Source: Paenibacillus stellifer (lineage in GTDB: Bacteria; Bacillota; Bacilli; Paenibacillales; Paenibacillaceae). From it: a DNA stretch of 64,000 bases. The notes below the pieces were generated by a model. It ran no database searches. It saw nothing but the letters and a program-made list of their open reading frames with translations, and was not told the DNA's origin. The stretch is taken from NCBI RefSeq assembly GCF_000758685.1, contig NZ_CP009286.1, positions 464,501-528,500 of the forward strand. Reading direction: 5' to 3'. Positions 52,503 through 62,295 of this stretch are shown here, in pieces. The translations under genes and the position numbers were made by a program. Position 1 is the first letter of the stretch; each line of letters starts with the position of its first letter.

Positions 52503-52614
52503 AGGGGATATCTTTCTCTCATCTGTTGAGCTAAGTCATCAAAACGGGATTGTAGCAATGTAGTGGAAGTAGAACGGAGAGTATAAGGCAGAAACATAGT
52601 GTGAATTGCGAGTG

Positions 52615-52650
52615 AACAAACCGGGGTATCAGCCTCCGGTTTGTTTTTAT
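52615..52650 (+). terminator. Hairpin terminator before the DUF262 fragment
   Basis: AACAAACCGG and CCGGTTTGTT form a perfect 10-base stem with TTTAT after it. It lies 20 bases before the next ATG. Confidence 0.7.
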
Positions 52651-52669
52651 ATTCGGGGAGGAAACTCTA

Positions 52670-53122
52670 ATGAAAATGAAAAGAGCAAGTATCCAACGGA
52701 CAACAAAAAGCCTTTTGAACATGCGGGAGCGGAATCGGTTTGATCTTCCATTTCATCGCAACTCCGTATGGAAAAATGATCGGCGTTCCTTTCTGGTCGA
52801 ATCCATGATTCAGGATTGGTACATTCCGAACATTTTGGTATGGGACAATGGAGATGATAACGTTTGGGTCATTGATGGCCGGCAGCGCTGGGAATCTACG
52901 TTTCTCTTTCAGGATGGTCTTTACAAGCTCAGTAGCGGTACGGCAGATTTCAATTGTAAGAAACTGGCTGGCAGGAAATGCTCGGGGTTATTCTGTAACA
53001 CACAGTTCGAGTTCCTGACTTATAACTTCACCGTCACTGAATTCCGGGATTGCACGTTTGAACAAGTCGAAGAACTGTTTTACCAGGTGAACCAATCCGT
53101 GCCGCTCGCATCGACTGATTAA
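52670..53122 (+). pseudogene. Truncated DUF262 (GmrS/ParB-like) protein
   Basis: A 150-residue frame matching only the N-terminal part of DUF262 proteins: RASIQRTTKSLLNMR, WKNDRRSFLVESMIQDWYIPNIL, VIDGRQRWESTFLF (the DGQQR-type nuclease motif) and VEELFYQVNQSVPL. Full members continue for 200 to 500 residues with an HNH or DUF1524 domain and act in phage defence or type IV restriction. Here the frame stops just after NQSVPLAS and no continuation is visible. GGGGAGG precedes the ATG, so a short protein may still be made. Confidence 0.7.
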
Positions 53123-53221
53123 AGTGTGATTTTCTGAACCTTTTGTTAGAATTCAATATGATCTTTGGGCTTAACAAACGCAATACAAAAAGCAGTAGTA
53201 TTAACAATATTGAAACTGCCC

Positions 53222-53515
53222 TCATGGTAATTTGAGGGCAGTTTCAATATTATTTAAATCCATCTGAAGCTGATCCTTAACAAGCCAAGGCTGGTACCAT
53301 TTACATTCTATCAGATAAGTTGAGATTCGCTCATACAGATCGATATTTTGCTCCAATTGCTGTTCGAGTGTTCTTCTGATCTCCGGAGTGATCGCTTCTG
53401 TAATGGCAATTGCATAGCTGCGTACACCATTCTTTGCGGACAAGAGTAAATCGGATGCAATGACTTGATCGGTTAACGTATTTAGCCCGGTTAAATATTC
53501 AATGATAGGGTTCAT
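53222..53515 (-). CDS. CotF-family spore coat protein
   Basis: A 97-residue helical protein: LTDQVIASDLLLSAKNGVRSYAIAITEAITPEIRRTLEQQLEQNIDLYERIS, then LIECKWYQPW and QLQMDL. This is the CotF domain of spore coat proteins. Its start overlaps the end of the partner gene 53499-53720. It is made late in sporulation by analogy; no promoter is recognised. Confidence 0.88.
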   Translation of the reverse strand: MNPIIEYLTGLNTLTDQVIASDLLLSAKNGVRSYAIAITEAITPEIRRTLEQQLEQNIDLYERISTYLIECKWYQPWLVKDQLQMDLNNIETALKLP

Positions 53516-53720
53516 AAGTGAATTCCTGCTCCTTGGCTTTTTTTATAATACTGCCTAACTCTTGCAATTGGCTGGCAGATATTTCTGCATCCAATTGCAT
53601 CAACGACTTTAACTGGGGATCTGACACAAGCATTTGCATTGTTTTGGCTTTGGTTAGGCAGATGGTTTTGAATGCTGTGATCTCATGAACATCCAACACC
53701 TCATGGAATGCGTAACTCAT
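53499..53720 (-). CDS. Small helical coat-associated protein (CotF partner)
   Basis: A 73-residue protein: FHEVLDVHEITAFKTICLTKAKTMQMLVSDPQLKSLMQLDAEIS. The ITAFKTxCLTKAK block and the VSDPQLKxLM block recur in the protein at 55277-55528, which is also placed directly before a CotF gene. I infer a dedicated partner of CotF proteins in the spore coat. Confidence 0.75.
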   Translation of the reverse strand: MSYAFHEVLDVHEITAFKTICLTKAKTMQMLVSDPQLKSLMQLDAEISASQLQELGSIIKKAKEQEFTYEPYH

Positions 53721-53741
53721 TAATCCAATTCCTCCAGTTCT

Positions 53742-54878
53742 TTAGGGTTTCAAAATAACTTTAATGCAGTTCTCCGTTTTCGTGTCAAATACTTGATATC
53801 CATGCTTGGCTTCGCTTAGTGGCAATACATGCGTAACAATATCCCCTGGATCAACTTTCCCGCTAGATACCAACTCGTACATGTAGGGCATATAATGAAT
53901 AACCGGAGCTTGTCCGGAACGGATGTTAATGTTGCGCTGCATAATATCACCTAGTGGAAACCCATTGTACCTGCCGCCATAAACGCCTGTTAGCTGGATA
54001 GTACCCCCTTTGCGAACGGACTGCGATGCAAGGATAACTGCGCCTAGCGCTCCTCCTTGTAACCTCATGCCACTCGTGAGAAACTCGAGGTCGCTCATCT
54101 TGCCGTCCATCCCAACGCAATCTATGACAACATCTGCTCCGCCTTGAGTCATTTCATTTAAAAACCCGCCAACATTGGATTCCTGTCCAACATTCACAAC
54201 CTCGACGTGATTAGTTCTTTTGGCATGCTGCAAACGGTAGTCGACGTAATCGACCGCAATAACCCGCTTGGCGCCCTTCAACCAGCAAAATTTTTGTGCA
54301 AGCAACCCAACTGGGCCGCATCCTAGAACAATAACCGTATCGCCGTTCTTAACTCCAGCGTTATCAACGCTCCAGAACGCAGTCGTCATTACATCGGCGA
54401 TAAGAATAAGTTTTTCTTCGGCAACTTCACAGCTTTCTGGAACTTTGAAATGAGTGAAATTTGCAAAAGGTACCCGTAAATATTCAGCCTGTCCGCCAGG
54501 ATAGCCGCCGGTATTTCCAGAATAGCCGAAATACCCGCCCATTTCGCCATTGTCATTGGAATGATCACACTGGCTTTCCAACTGATGTCGGCAGTAAAAG
54601 CATTCTCCGCAGGCAATGGTGAATGGAATGATGACACGATCGCCTTTTTTTAACTTGGTGACGCCTGGGCCAACTTCCTCCACAATGCCCATTGGCTCGT
54701 GCCCGATAACATCATTCTCGTGCAGATTGGGAATCATTCCATGAATCAGATGCAGATCGGAGCCGCAAATGGCGGTGCTGGTCAGCTTCACGATCATATC
54801 GTCAGGCTTCTCGATTCTGGGGTAGGGGACGTCCTTGACAGCGATGTTTTTAACGCCTTGGTATGTTACGGCTTTCAT
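53742..54878 (-). CDS. Zinc-dependent alcohol dehydrogenase (formaldehyde-dehydrogenase-like)
   Basis: A 378-residue medium-chain dehydrogenase. Catalytic zinc ligands: C in [12 protein letters not shown] in [12 protein letters not shown] and D/C partners; structural zinc Cys cluster in [19 protein letters not shown]-binding [14 protein letters not shown]. The long insert with [19 protein letters not shown] sequence places it near glutathione-independent formaldehyde dehydrogenases. I start at the ATG at 54878 (MKAVTYQG). It lies between two CotF pairs and its start overlaps the upstream CotF gene by 29 bases. Confidence 0.9.
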   Translation of the reverse strand: MKAVTYQGVKNIAVKDVPYPRIEKPDDMIVKLTSTAICGSDLHLIHGMIPNLHENDVIGHEPMGIVEEVGPGVTKLKKGDRVIIPFTIACGECFYCRHQLESQCDHSNDNGEMGGYFGYSGNTGGYPGGQAEYLRVPFANFTHFKVPESCEVAEEKLILIADVMTTAFWSVDNAGVKNGDTVIVLGCGPVGLLAQKFCWLKGAKRVIAVDYVDYRLQHAKRTNHVEVVNVGQESNVGGFLNEMTQGGADVVIDCVGMDGKMSDLEFLTSGMRLQGGALGAVILASQSVRKGGTIQLTGVYGGRYNGFPLGDIMQRNINIRSGQAPVIHYMPYMYELVSSGKVDPGDIVTHVLPLSEAKHGYQVFDTKTENCIKVILKP

Positions 54879-55266
54879 GTTCGAGTTCACTCGCTTTCGA
54901 AGATTCATCTGGCGCTTGATCAAACATTCCTTTTCTTGAAGTATCGGCCGGGAAAAGTTTCATTTTTCCAATAAGGGTTATATTGTTTGCTGAAAGTTGG
55001 TCTAATTTGTACTGTTCACCGAGTTCATAAGGATGGAACCACTTTTTTTCGATCATCAGTGCCGTAATTTCCTGGTGGAGGGCAATCGCTTGGGTCAGCA
55101 TTTTTTTTAGCAGTTCACGAACTTCGGGTGATGCTGTCTCGGTTAGAGCAAACGCAATATTGCGCACGCCCTGCTTCGCACGGGACAGGAAGTCAGTTGC
55201 AAAAGTGGCATCAGCCATTTCAGGCATATAAAGCGCATTTATCGGGTCCAAATGATCGTGATTCAT
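54850..55266 (-). CDS. CotF-family spore coat protein
   Basis: A 138-residue protein with a CotF domain ([48 protein letters not shown], then [15 protein letters not shown]) and an extra polar tail of about 35 residues. It is preceded ten bases upstream by its small partner gene. The tail overlaps the start of the dehydrogenase gene. Confidence 0.88.
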   Translation of the reverse strand: MNHDHLDPINALYMPEMADATFATDFLSRAKQGVRNIAFALTETASPEVRELLKKMLTQAIALHQEITALMIEKKWFHPYELGEQYKLDQLSANNITLIGKMKLFPADTSRKGMFDQAPDESSKASELEHESRNIPRR

Positions 55267-55276
55267 CGTCGTCTCC

Positions 55277-55528
55277 TTAGTTTAGGATGGGGGTTGGACG
55301 GTTTTCCGGTACTTCTTTTCGGAATGGGGCTTGCGCGTAGACCGCCTGTAAATCGGAAATCCCTTCAATGCATTGCTGTACATCTTTCTCCATAAGTGCC
55401 CGCAAGTCTTGATCAAATACAAGTCCTTGTATTAACTTGGATTTGGCGAGACAGAGCGTTTTGAAGTTGAGCAGTTCATGAATCTCTAGCGACTCGTGTG
55501 CGGCCAATAATTTCTTATCCAAATACAT
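55277..55528 (-). CDS. Small helical coat-associated protein (CotF partner)
   Basis: An 83-residue protein: [41 protein letters not shown]. It is a paralogue of the 53499-53720 product (shared FKTxCLxKxK and LxxLM blocks). GGAGGG lies five bases before the ATG. It begins a four- or five-gene minus-strand cluster of coat genes and the dehydrogenase. Confidence 0.75.
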   Translation of the reverse strand: MYLDKKLLAAHESLEIHELLNFKTLCLAKSKLIQGLVFDQDLRALMEKDVQQCIEGISDLQAVYAQAPFRKEVPENRPTPILN

Positions 55529-55716
55529 GTCCCTCCGTTGATGTATTTCTGAATTTTCTCTATAATGCCCTGAATTTGTCGCTTTATGTTTAACACGGGA
55601 GAAAAAGAGCTCTACGATACACGTCGAGTGGCTTAAATAATACTCTTTAACCGAGCTGATGCCCGATTTATAGAAAATGGTCGGTAATGTTAACTGTTAA
55701 CGAAATAATTGAGAGT

Positions 55717-56811
55717 TTAGGTATGCCTTTTTCTTCTACGTATATGCATTACTATCAGAAGTAGGGCAGGTAGTCCGATTTGGAACAATGGCCACCAGTA
55801 CTTGACCGCAATTTCTCTGCCTACCTTAATAAATTCTGTATAAGTGGGAAAGAGAAATGCGAGAGAGTATATGACACCTCCGACTAGAACAGTAGCCTTT
55901 TTATGGCTGATTCCCGTTATTCTTGTAGTTCCGACTACTGCCCCGTTAGAGAAAATGGCTAGCTTGGTTCCCAGGCTTAAGAACATCAACAATGTAAATA
56001 TTGGATCAATTCGCTCAAATACGTTTGTCAGCTTAATCAACTGGACGATTTGAAGCAGAGGGAGAGCGCTGTTCGTCGCCAAAACAGGTCCAAGTACCAA
56101 AATGTTGATCTGATTTATAATAACTATAAATATTGAGCTCGCACAGTATGCTTTTATGACTTTAGGTATCATTCGTGGTCTAGCAGCTGTTAACGGGTAG
56201 AACACCAGAAACACAACCACTTGTCCAAAGGGAAAAGAGAGAATATCGGGTATCGCCGACTTTATGACCGGCCTCCATCCATACTCAAGCACAGGCAACA
56301 TAAGAGGGAAGTGAACTAGGCCTGTTAGCATAACCATGATCACGATAATAGTGTACCCTACTGCTACAAAAGGGAGTAATACAAGGCAAATCAGGAAAAG
56401 TACTTCTGTTCCGTACCGAACTGAGTTGCTAACAACCAGAATAACAATCAACATCACTGACCACAGCGGAGTGCCCGGCAGCAGTATTGTTATCGTCACT
56501 TCCCCTATATCCCGCAGGTTCCTCGATGCTTCAAGTGCAAAGTAGCCGACAAAGGTTAGATTAATTAAGTTTCCTATATATTTTCCAATATAGTGGCGGT
56601 ATAACTGAAACAAATCCAATCCAGGGTCTATCCGGTGTATGGCCAAATGCATTAACAGCAGAAGAAAACCGGCTAAGGCCCCGATCAGCATAGCCAACCA
56701 TGCATCCTGCTTCGCTTCTCCACCAATCAGGAATAAGCTTGTACTTCCCACTTCGAATAATGCGAGTGCGATTGCCAATTCGGAAACACGAGCATGGGAT
56801 TTGTTTGACAC
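55717..56811 (-). CDS. Spore germination receptor subunit B (GerAB/KB-type permease)
   Basis: A 364-residue membrane protein with ten helices of the spore-germination (GerAB/ArcD/ProY) branch of the APC superfamily: ELAIALALFEVGSTSLFLIG at the start, then DAWLAMLIGALAGFLLLLMHL. GTG start with GAGAGGAG. It is the third gene of an A-C-B operon, like gerK; the B subunit binds the germinant in the spore inner membrane. Confidence 0.93.
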   Translation of the reverse strand: MSNKSHARVSELAIALALFEVGSTSLFLIGGEAKQDAWLAMLIGALAGFLLLLMHLAIHRIDPGLDLFQLYRHYIGKYIGNLINLTFVGYFALEASRNLRDIGEVTITILLPGTPLWSVMLIVILVVSNSVRYGTEVLFLICLVLLPFVAVGYTIIVIMVMLTGLVHFPLMLPVLEYGWRPVIKSAIPDILSFPFGQVVVFLVFYPLTAARPRMIPKVIKAYCASSIFIVIINQINILVLGPVLATNSALPLLQIVQLIKLTNVFERIDPIFTLLMFLSLGTKLAIFSNGAVVGTTRITGISHKKATVLVGGVIYSLAFLFPTYTEFIKVGREIAVKYWWPLFQIGLPALLLIVMHIRRRKRHT

Positions 56812-56843
56812 ACCACTCGCTCCTCTCAGCTTGGTAATTGCGA

Positions 56844-58076
56844 CTATTCCAAGGTCTTATTCATCATTTGCCTGAACGAGTTAAGGAACAGCCGGGTCCT
56901 AACGACCTTGACTTTGACATCCGCTTTCATGTCCATCCGAGCCAGTTCCTCATCCCAATTCGGTTTGAGTTTGTGCCACTCCTTTGGGTTACGCACATGA
57001 ATCTTGTTGCCAATTCCCAGAATATCGACTTTCATCGCTTTGGCGGATGCCCAAGCCATCTCCATCTGCCTTAAAATCACTTGTTCAATTTGCTGTTTGA
57101 GTTTATCAATGCCAGACGTATCGGTCAGATCCTCCTCGGAGGTGGTTTCGATAAGCTCTCCGCTGACCTCGGCTTTTACCTTTATGGTATAATGTAGCAG
57201 GCCTTTAACGGGGGTGACTTTAACTTTGGCGTTACAGATTCTTACCGCCGACTGGTTCTCTTCACCGAGAGAATCGGGATCTGGAAAAGAGAGGGTCGTG
57301 CCTTTTACGCGATTGGTCAGCCAAGACATCCCCAAACTTTCCTCTAAATTCATTTTCCCGACACTGCGATCTCCTTTAAAGATCACCAGTCCTGTCAGTC
57401 TCAGCTTGGCACTCTGTGCAGTCTTCGACATAACCTCCGAGGATTCCAGCTCTTTAGGGTCCTCTCCGGAAACGCTAATTTCAGGGATGACGCCTGTTCG
57501 GGATTCCGAGGTTATTCCCAGAGCAAGTTCGAATACAGTGGTCGCCGGGTAGAAAGACACAAGAAACTTCTCCTTCTCAACAACTTCTGAAATGGCTCGT
57601 CCAGGCAACTTCTCAGGAGGAATATTCTTTGTCAGGATATCTCGAGCTTGGCCCTGGGACGCCAATACATGTACCGTCTCCCGGGAGTTCGGGTTGCGGA
57701 AATACGAGTCAAGGAGAGGGGTGATGCCATCCTCTGCGGTTTCTTTGCTTATAATTAATATATTGTTATGGGCGAAATATATCTTTCGGGGTTCCTCCAC
57801 AGCACTCATAGAGATTGCCTCCTGGACAGTTTTACCCCTTGATGAGAAGACACGGACCCCTGCTTGGGAGGATGCTCCCACTGATCCGCCCCCGGACGCG
57901 GATGAACTGGTTGACGCTACACTAACCTGATAAGTGACCGAATAATCTCCTTTCTTTCCATCAATCCCCGTACCTGTGGCGATGCTCAACTCATTCAATT
58001 CGGTTGCCCTGCCGCATCCGGTTGTTGCCAGCAGCACTACGATAACAATGATGATGCGTCTGAGGTTCCTCTTCAT
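56844..58076 (-). CDS. Spore germination receptor subunit C (Ger(x)C lipoprotein)
   Basis: A 410-residue lipoprotein: signal peptide with TTGC lipobox (Cys about 21), ATELNELSIATGTGIDG at the mature start (the ExxxLxxxxxxGID pattern of GerC), and a C-terminal half ending in RQMEMAWASAKAMKVDILGIGNKIH. It sits on the outer face of the spore inner membrane. It starts three bases after the A-subunit stop. Confidence 0.94.
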   Translation of the reverse strand: MKRNLRRIIIVIVVLLATTGCGRATELNELSIATGTGIDGKKGDYSVTYQVSVASTSSSASGGGSVGASSQAGVRVFSSRGKTVQEAISMSAVEEPRKIYFAHNNILIISKETAEDGITPLLDSYFRNPNSRETVHVLASQGQARDILTKNIPPEKLPGRAISEVVEKEKFLVSFYPATTVFELALGITSESRTGVIPEISVSGEDPKELESSEVMSKTAQSAKLRLTGLVIFKGDRSVGKMNLEESLGMSWLTNRVKGTTLSFPDPDSLGEENQSAVRICNAKVKVTPVKGLLHYTIKVKAEVSGELIETTSEEDLTDTSGIDKLKQQIEQVILRQMEMAWASAKAMKVDILGIGNKIHVRNPKEWHKLKPNWDEELARMDMKADVKVKVVRTRLFLNSFRQMMNKTLE

Positions 58077-58079
58077 GGT

Positions 58080-59729
58080 CTACTGCTCCCTATCCTGCTG
58101 TTTTTGTTCGAAAGGCGACACAACGGTTTCATCGGAGCTTGTAGGGTATTGATTGGGTGCCTGTCTGTATTTGTTAGATCCCGATTTCCGATTCGGTCTG
58201 GTCTTCATTGCCCACCAGGGCACCCGAAGAAGCAGGTCTTTCATATTGGATTTGAAGTAGGGAGCGTACGGCATCAAATAATTGATGCCGTACGATCGCA
58301 GTGAAACGAGATGGGAGAGCAATGAAATGAGGCCCGCCAGAATGCCGAACAGCCCGAACGTGCCGGCAAGGACCATCAGGGCGAAACGGATGAGCCGGAC
58401 GGCTGAAGCCATATTTATCGACGGAATGACAAAGTTGGCGATAGCTGTGAAGGATACGACAATTACCATCGCTCCCGATACCAAGCCGGCCTGCACGGCA
58501 GCTTGCCCCAAAACCAGGGCGCCGACAATCGAAATGGCGGGTCCGATGACCCGCGGCATTCGGACGCCCGCCTCGCGAATGACTTCAAAAATCAGTTCCA
58601 TCGCCAAAGCTTCATACAAAGCCGGGAGAGGGGCTCCTTCCCGCTGTCCTGCTAAGGTAATCAGAAGCGTGGTAGGGATCATTTCCTGCTGAAAGGTTGT
58701 GACGGCAATATACAGCGAGGGAAGCAGCAGCGCAGCGAAAAAAGACATGAGTCGTATAATGCGCAGAAATGTCGATATGTCATAACGCTGATAGTAGTCT
58801 TCGCTAGACTGAAAAAAGTTGAAGAAGGTTACCGGGGCGATCAGCACAAACGGAGTTCCGTCAACCAATATGCAGACCATGCCTTCCAGCAGGTTCCCGG
58901 CTACCGTATCGGGGCGTTCTGTGTTCAACATAGTCGGGAAAGGCGTAAGCGCGGCGTCCTGGATCATTTCTTCGATATATCCACTTTCGAGAATGCTGTC
59001 CGTATCGATCGCCTTCAGGCGAGCATTGACTTCGTAAACAACCTCGGGTCTTACAATGCCGTCCAGATAAGCGACGACTACTCGGGTCTGTGTATACGTT
59101 CCGATAATATGCTGCTCAAACTTGAGGGCAGGTGTCCGCAGCTTGTGCCTGAGGAGGGCAAGGTTGGTGGAGATTTCTTCGGTGAAGCCTTCTTTTGGCC
59201 CGCGAACGACGGTTTGGGAAGTCGGTTCTTCCACCGAGCGGCGAACCCCGCCGGAAATGGCGACACCAAGAATACAATTATCGTCTTTCAATAAGATTAG
59301 CGCACCTCCGGCAAGAATAGTCCGGAATGCAGCCTCTTCCGTATACAGCAACTGGACGTTGCCCATTGGAATTTTCGACCTTAAGTCGGAAGCAGCAATG
59401 TTAACATTGGCGCTCAGGACCGTTATTATAGCGTCCATAAGTCCTGGGAGCAGAGTACTATCAGTTAAGCCCTCGATATAGCAGATGGCGGTCGGCAGAG
59501 CTTGCCCGTTATTACCCTTTAATTCGTTGAGCACAAAATCCGGGCTTGTCCCAAACGCTGACTTCAAGGTCAAGATTTTACCATCCAGCGAGGTAGACAA
59601 TGGTACGCCTACCGACTCCAATTGATTTTTATTGGACGGTTCCTTACGACTCTTCACGGTCTCATTATTCTGGGTATTTCGTGCAGGCTTGAATACTTGT
59701 TGTAACCATGCAAAGAACAAAGTCCGCAC
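58080..59729 (-). CDS. Spore germination receptor subunit A (GerA/GerKA type)
   Basis: A 549-residue protein. A cytosolic N-terminal domain (about 60-295; CYIEGLTDSTLLPGLMDAII and VVAYLDGIVRPEV) is followed by four or five membrane helices with TFLRIIRLMSFFAALLLPSLYIAVTTFQQEMIPTTLL and GREGAPLPALYEALAMELIFEVIREAGVRMPRVIGPAISIVGALVLGQAAVQAGLVS, both GerA hallmarks. The start is a GTG at 59729 (GAGGAA) or a TTG three codons later. First gene of the receptor operon. Confidence 0.94.
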   Translation of the reverse strand: MRTLFFAWLQQVFKPARNTQNNETVKSRKEPSNKNQLESVGVPLSTSLDGKILTLKSAFGTSPDFVLNELKGNNGQALPTAICYIEGLTDSTLLPGLMDAIITVLSANVNIAASDLRSKIPMGNVQLLYTEEAAFRTILAGGALILLKDDNCILGVAISGGVRRSVEEPTSQTVVRGPKEGFTEEISTNLALLRHKLRTPALKFEQHIIGTYTQTRVVVAYLDGIVRPEVVYEVNARLKAIDTDSILESGYIEEMIQDAALTPFPTMLNTERPDTVAGNLLEGMVCILVDGTPFVLIAPVTFFNFFQSSEDYYQRYDISTFLRIIRLMSFFAALLLPSLYIAVTTFQQEMIPTTLLITLAGQREGAPLPALYEALAMELIFEVIREAGVRMPRVIGPAISIVGALVLGQAAVQAGLVSGAMVIVVSFTAIANFVIPSINMASAVRLIRFALMVLAGTFGLFGILAGLISLLSHLVSLRSYGINYLMPYAPYFKSNMKDLLLRVPWWAMKTRPNRKSGSNKYRQAPNQYPTSSDETVVSPFEQKQQDREQ

Positions 59730-59892
59730 CTCTTTCCTCGAATATCCAGTAATTTTTGCGTTTACGATAAAAGTTATGTATTTTTCCTAAATCAAAATTA
59801 ATTGTGAAAATTTTCATAAATAACGTATTCCTGCGAGGGGGACTCTAGAATCTGAGAGATCTCAAACTCCAACCGGGACGAGGACAGAATTC

Positions 59893-60842
59893 ATGAAGCC
59901 AACGACCAGCAAAAATGAAAAAGATAAAAAACTGAAATGGTGGTAACTAAGCTTATTAGGAATAGCAGGGGCAGTAAGTTCACACCGCAGGTTCCGCTTG
60001 GCTATAGGGCGCTGCTGCCGTCAGGAGGCATCGGATTGTGGAATGCATTGATTTTTGCTTTTTATGCCTACGGCGGCATTGAGGTTCTGGGGATTATGTC
60101 TTACAGACTACGGAAACCTGAGGAAGCTCCAAAAGCGGGGAGGGTAATGCTGCTGGGACTGGCAGCGGTGTATGTCCTGTCCATCGGACTAGCGGTCATC
60201 ATGGTGCCGTTCAATGCTTTTAATTCGAAGGAAAGCCCTTTTGTTCTCGCACTCTCCAGCAAGTATCTGACTTTTGTGCCGCATTTGTTTAACGGGGTAC
60301 TGATTATTGCCGGTTTCTCTACCATGACAGCGTCCCTATATGCCATTACTTCGATGATGATCACTCTTGCTCAGGAAGGTGATGCACCCAAGGCATTTTC
60401 AAAGAAGTGGAAGAACAAATATCCATTCTATGCACTATGTTTGATAGCTTGCGGGTTAGCGGGAACCATTACGATGTCTTTATTGCTGCCGGAAAAGGTG
60501 TATGAATATATTACCACGGCTGCCGGATTGATGATCCTCTATAACTGGTCTTTTATATTGCTCTCATCCGGCAGGCTGTTTCAGCCTAGTTTACTAGGTC
60601 GAGTGAAGCGCTGGACTGGCCTGGTGCTAGTTGCTGCTGCTGTGGCTGGTACACTGTTTCATCCGCTCAGCCGTCCAGGATTCTTCATCAGTCTGCTTAT
60701 TGTCTTCGTCATCGCACTTAGTGACTGGATCATAGAGCGGGTTCGTAAAAAGAAGAACACTAACGATCAGGAATACCCTACCCCACAAGGCAGCGCAGAG
60801 TTTCGGATCAAAGGCATCAGGATGAGGAAGAACAAAGTTTAA
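59893..60842 (+). pseudogene. Decayed amino-acid permease (APC family)
   Basis: The ATG at 59893 opens an APC-type N-terminus (DKKLKWW-stop-LSLLGIAGAV), where TAA replaces the usual Gln codon. After GAV the sequence jumps, in another frame, to the middle of the permease (VPLGYRALLPSGGIGLWN onward). The rest is intact: AFYAYGGIEVLGIM and seven helices to the basic end. So there is a nonsense codon, a frame change and a deletion of about 150 codons. The 3' frame from 59937 could at most give a truncated 301-residue protein. Confidence 0.8.
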
Positions 60843-61471
60843 TGGAGGAAGAGCAGTCGTGCAGCCTGTACGCCAAAATATAAACCAAAGCCGATAAGCG
60901 ACAGCCCTGACAGAATGGAAATCGTCATTAATACTTTCACGGTCAACAATTTACGGAAAAGGCTGGAGGTGGCAGCCATAGATACATCCCAGAGCAGAAT
61001 TCCGAATATTATTGCACCACTGTAGATAAGTAACTGCTGCATCGGATATTCACTAGCTGCCTTGGCTAATACAGACCCGTAAATACCCAGCCAAAACAGG
61101 ATGGAGAGGGGATTAAACAATGACATTAGAAATCCTGACAGATAAGACTTGGACAGAGAGGTATCGTTTCCCCTAAGCTCAGTTACTGAAATATCTCCTG
61201 CATTTTTAATGCTTTCCACACCTGAATAGACCAGAACGAAGAAACCGAATAGCCAAAGAAAGGCTTTAACAAACGGGGGTTCCAGAAGATAAATAAGGCC
61301 AAAATAGACAAGGAGCATATAAATAATATCCGCGCATACTGCCCCCAAACCAACAGTCCAGGCATGCAGGAACCCTTCACGGAGCCCCTTGTCCAGTTGT
61401 GCTGCATTAATGGGGCCAATTGGTGCTGAAAGGGATAACCCCAGAACAATATAACCTATCAATATATTAAT
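60839..61471 (-). CDS. LysE-family amino-acid exporter
   Basis: About 210 residues and six helices: VLGLSLSAPIGPINAAQLDKGLREGF (the LysE/RhtB signature), GAVCADIIYMLLVYFG, LFNPLSILFWLGIYGSV. Start codon: TTG at 61462 is 14 bases from the G10 tract that must serve as binding site; an in-frame ATT at 61471, five bases after it, would give the usual N-terminus INILIGYIVLG. I list the ATT start as more likely. It converges on the permease pseudogene with a four-base overlap. Confidence 0.85.
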   Translation of the reverse strand: MNILIGYIVLGLSLSAPIGPINAAQLDKGLREGFLHAWTVGLGAVCADIIYMLLVYFGLIYLLEPPFVKAFLWLFGFFVLVYSGVESIKNAGDISVTELRGNDTSLSKSYLSGFLMSLFNPLSILFWLGIYGSVLAKAASEYPMQQLLIYSGAIIFGILLWDVSMAATSSLFRKLLTVKVLMTISILSGLSLIGFGLYFGVQAARLLFLH

Positions 61472-61476
61472 GATGT

Positions 61477-61486
61477 CCCCCCCCCC
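61477..61486 (-). repeat. G10 homopolymer as ribosome binding site of the LysE gene
   Basis: Ten consecutive G on the minus strand, ending five bases before the ATT start. Confidence 0.88.
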
Positions 61487-61535
61487 TTTATGTAAATTAG
61501 CTTATTCTGATAAAGGGATTTGTAGGACAACCAAA

Positions 61536-61576
61536 AAGAAGAAGACCCGAGAATAATGATTGCGGGTCTTCTTCTT
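61536..61576 (-). terminator. Terminator of the DUF3231 gene
   Basis: AAGAAGAAGACCCG and CGGGTCTTCTTCTT form a 14-base stem; the minus strand continues TTTTT. Confidence 0.88.
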
Positions 61577-61592
61577 AAGAGATAAGAACGAT

Positions 61593-62114
61593 TTACGCAT
61601 TAATGGGCTCAGGTCTTTTATCCAGAAGCGGCGGGGGAATTAACCAGCCCTTTTTCTTGTTTAAATGCAGAATTTTAAGACCAATGGCTGCTCTGGTAAG
61701 GTGATACTTGGCAAATAAGGCCCCGACATCTTCCCTAATCGATTGTCCCATAGCCTGGCTGCATGCAACCAGACCCACAGCATTATCAGCAGCAAGTTTG
61801 GCAGCTATTTCTTGATCTGTGAAGCGTGCCCCTACAGGAATATCCTCAAGCTTCGCCTCGGGGCGATTCGGCAATACCGGTGCAGATGCAATACCTTGTT
61901 CTCCCAGCAGTGCGTCACACTCACTGATTTCGAGCTCCGCTTGATCAATCATAGTTCCTAATACTTTTTTGAGATCAGTGTCGCCGGCATGATTCAAATA
62001 AGCGCGGTAACACGATAGGGCTCCCTTGGCTATCATCGATGCTTCCCAGACACTAAAGATTTCTCCATAATGCATCGGTTCTTCTTTGGGATTGCCACCT
62101 AAAATCCCTGTCAT
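61593..62114 (-). CDS. DUF3231-family protein
   Basis: A 173-residue soluble helical protein corresponding to one DUF3231 repeat: EIFSVWEASMIAKGALSCYRAYLNHAGDTDLKKVL, LLGEQGIASAPVLPNRPEA, FTDQEIAAKLAADNAVGLVACSQAMGQSIREDVGALF. Members have ferritin-like or coat-like four-helix folds and are common in spore formers; function unknown. Many are double-length, this one is single. AAAGGAGGG precedes the ATG. Confidence 0.85.
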   Translation of the reverse strand: MTGILGGNPKEEPMHYGEIFSVWEASMIAKGALSCYRAYLNHAGDTDLKKVLGTMIDQAELEISECDALLGEQGIASAPVLPNRPEAKLEDIPVGARFTDQEIAAKLAADNAVGLVACSQAMGQSIREDVGALFAKYHLTRAAIGLKILHLNKKKGWLIPPPLLDKRPEPINA

Positions 62115-62295
62115 TAAATAAGCCCTCCTTTAAAGTTAATTTTGAACAAGAATTAGCATGTCCATTAAGAAGGCGGATATTGCATTGGTTTTACATCATT
62201 ATGAAATCAATTTTTGGCATGGTTACACTTAGGGATAAAAGGTGACGGATTTTCTTATGATAAATGAATGTTGTTAAGAGTATTGGAGGAATCAA

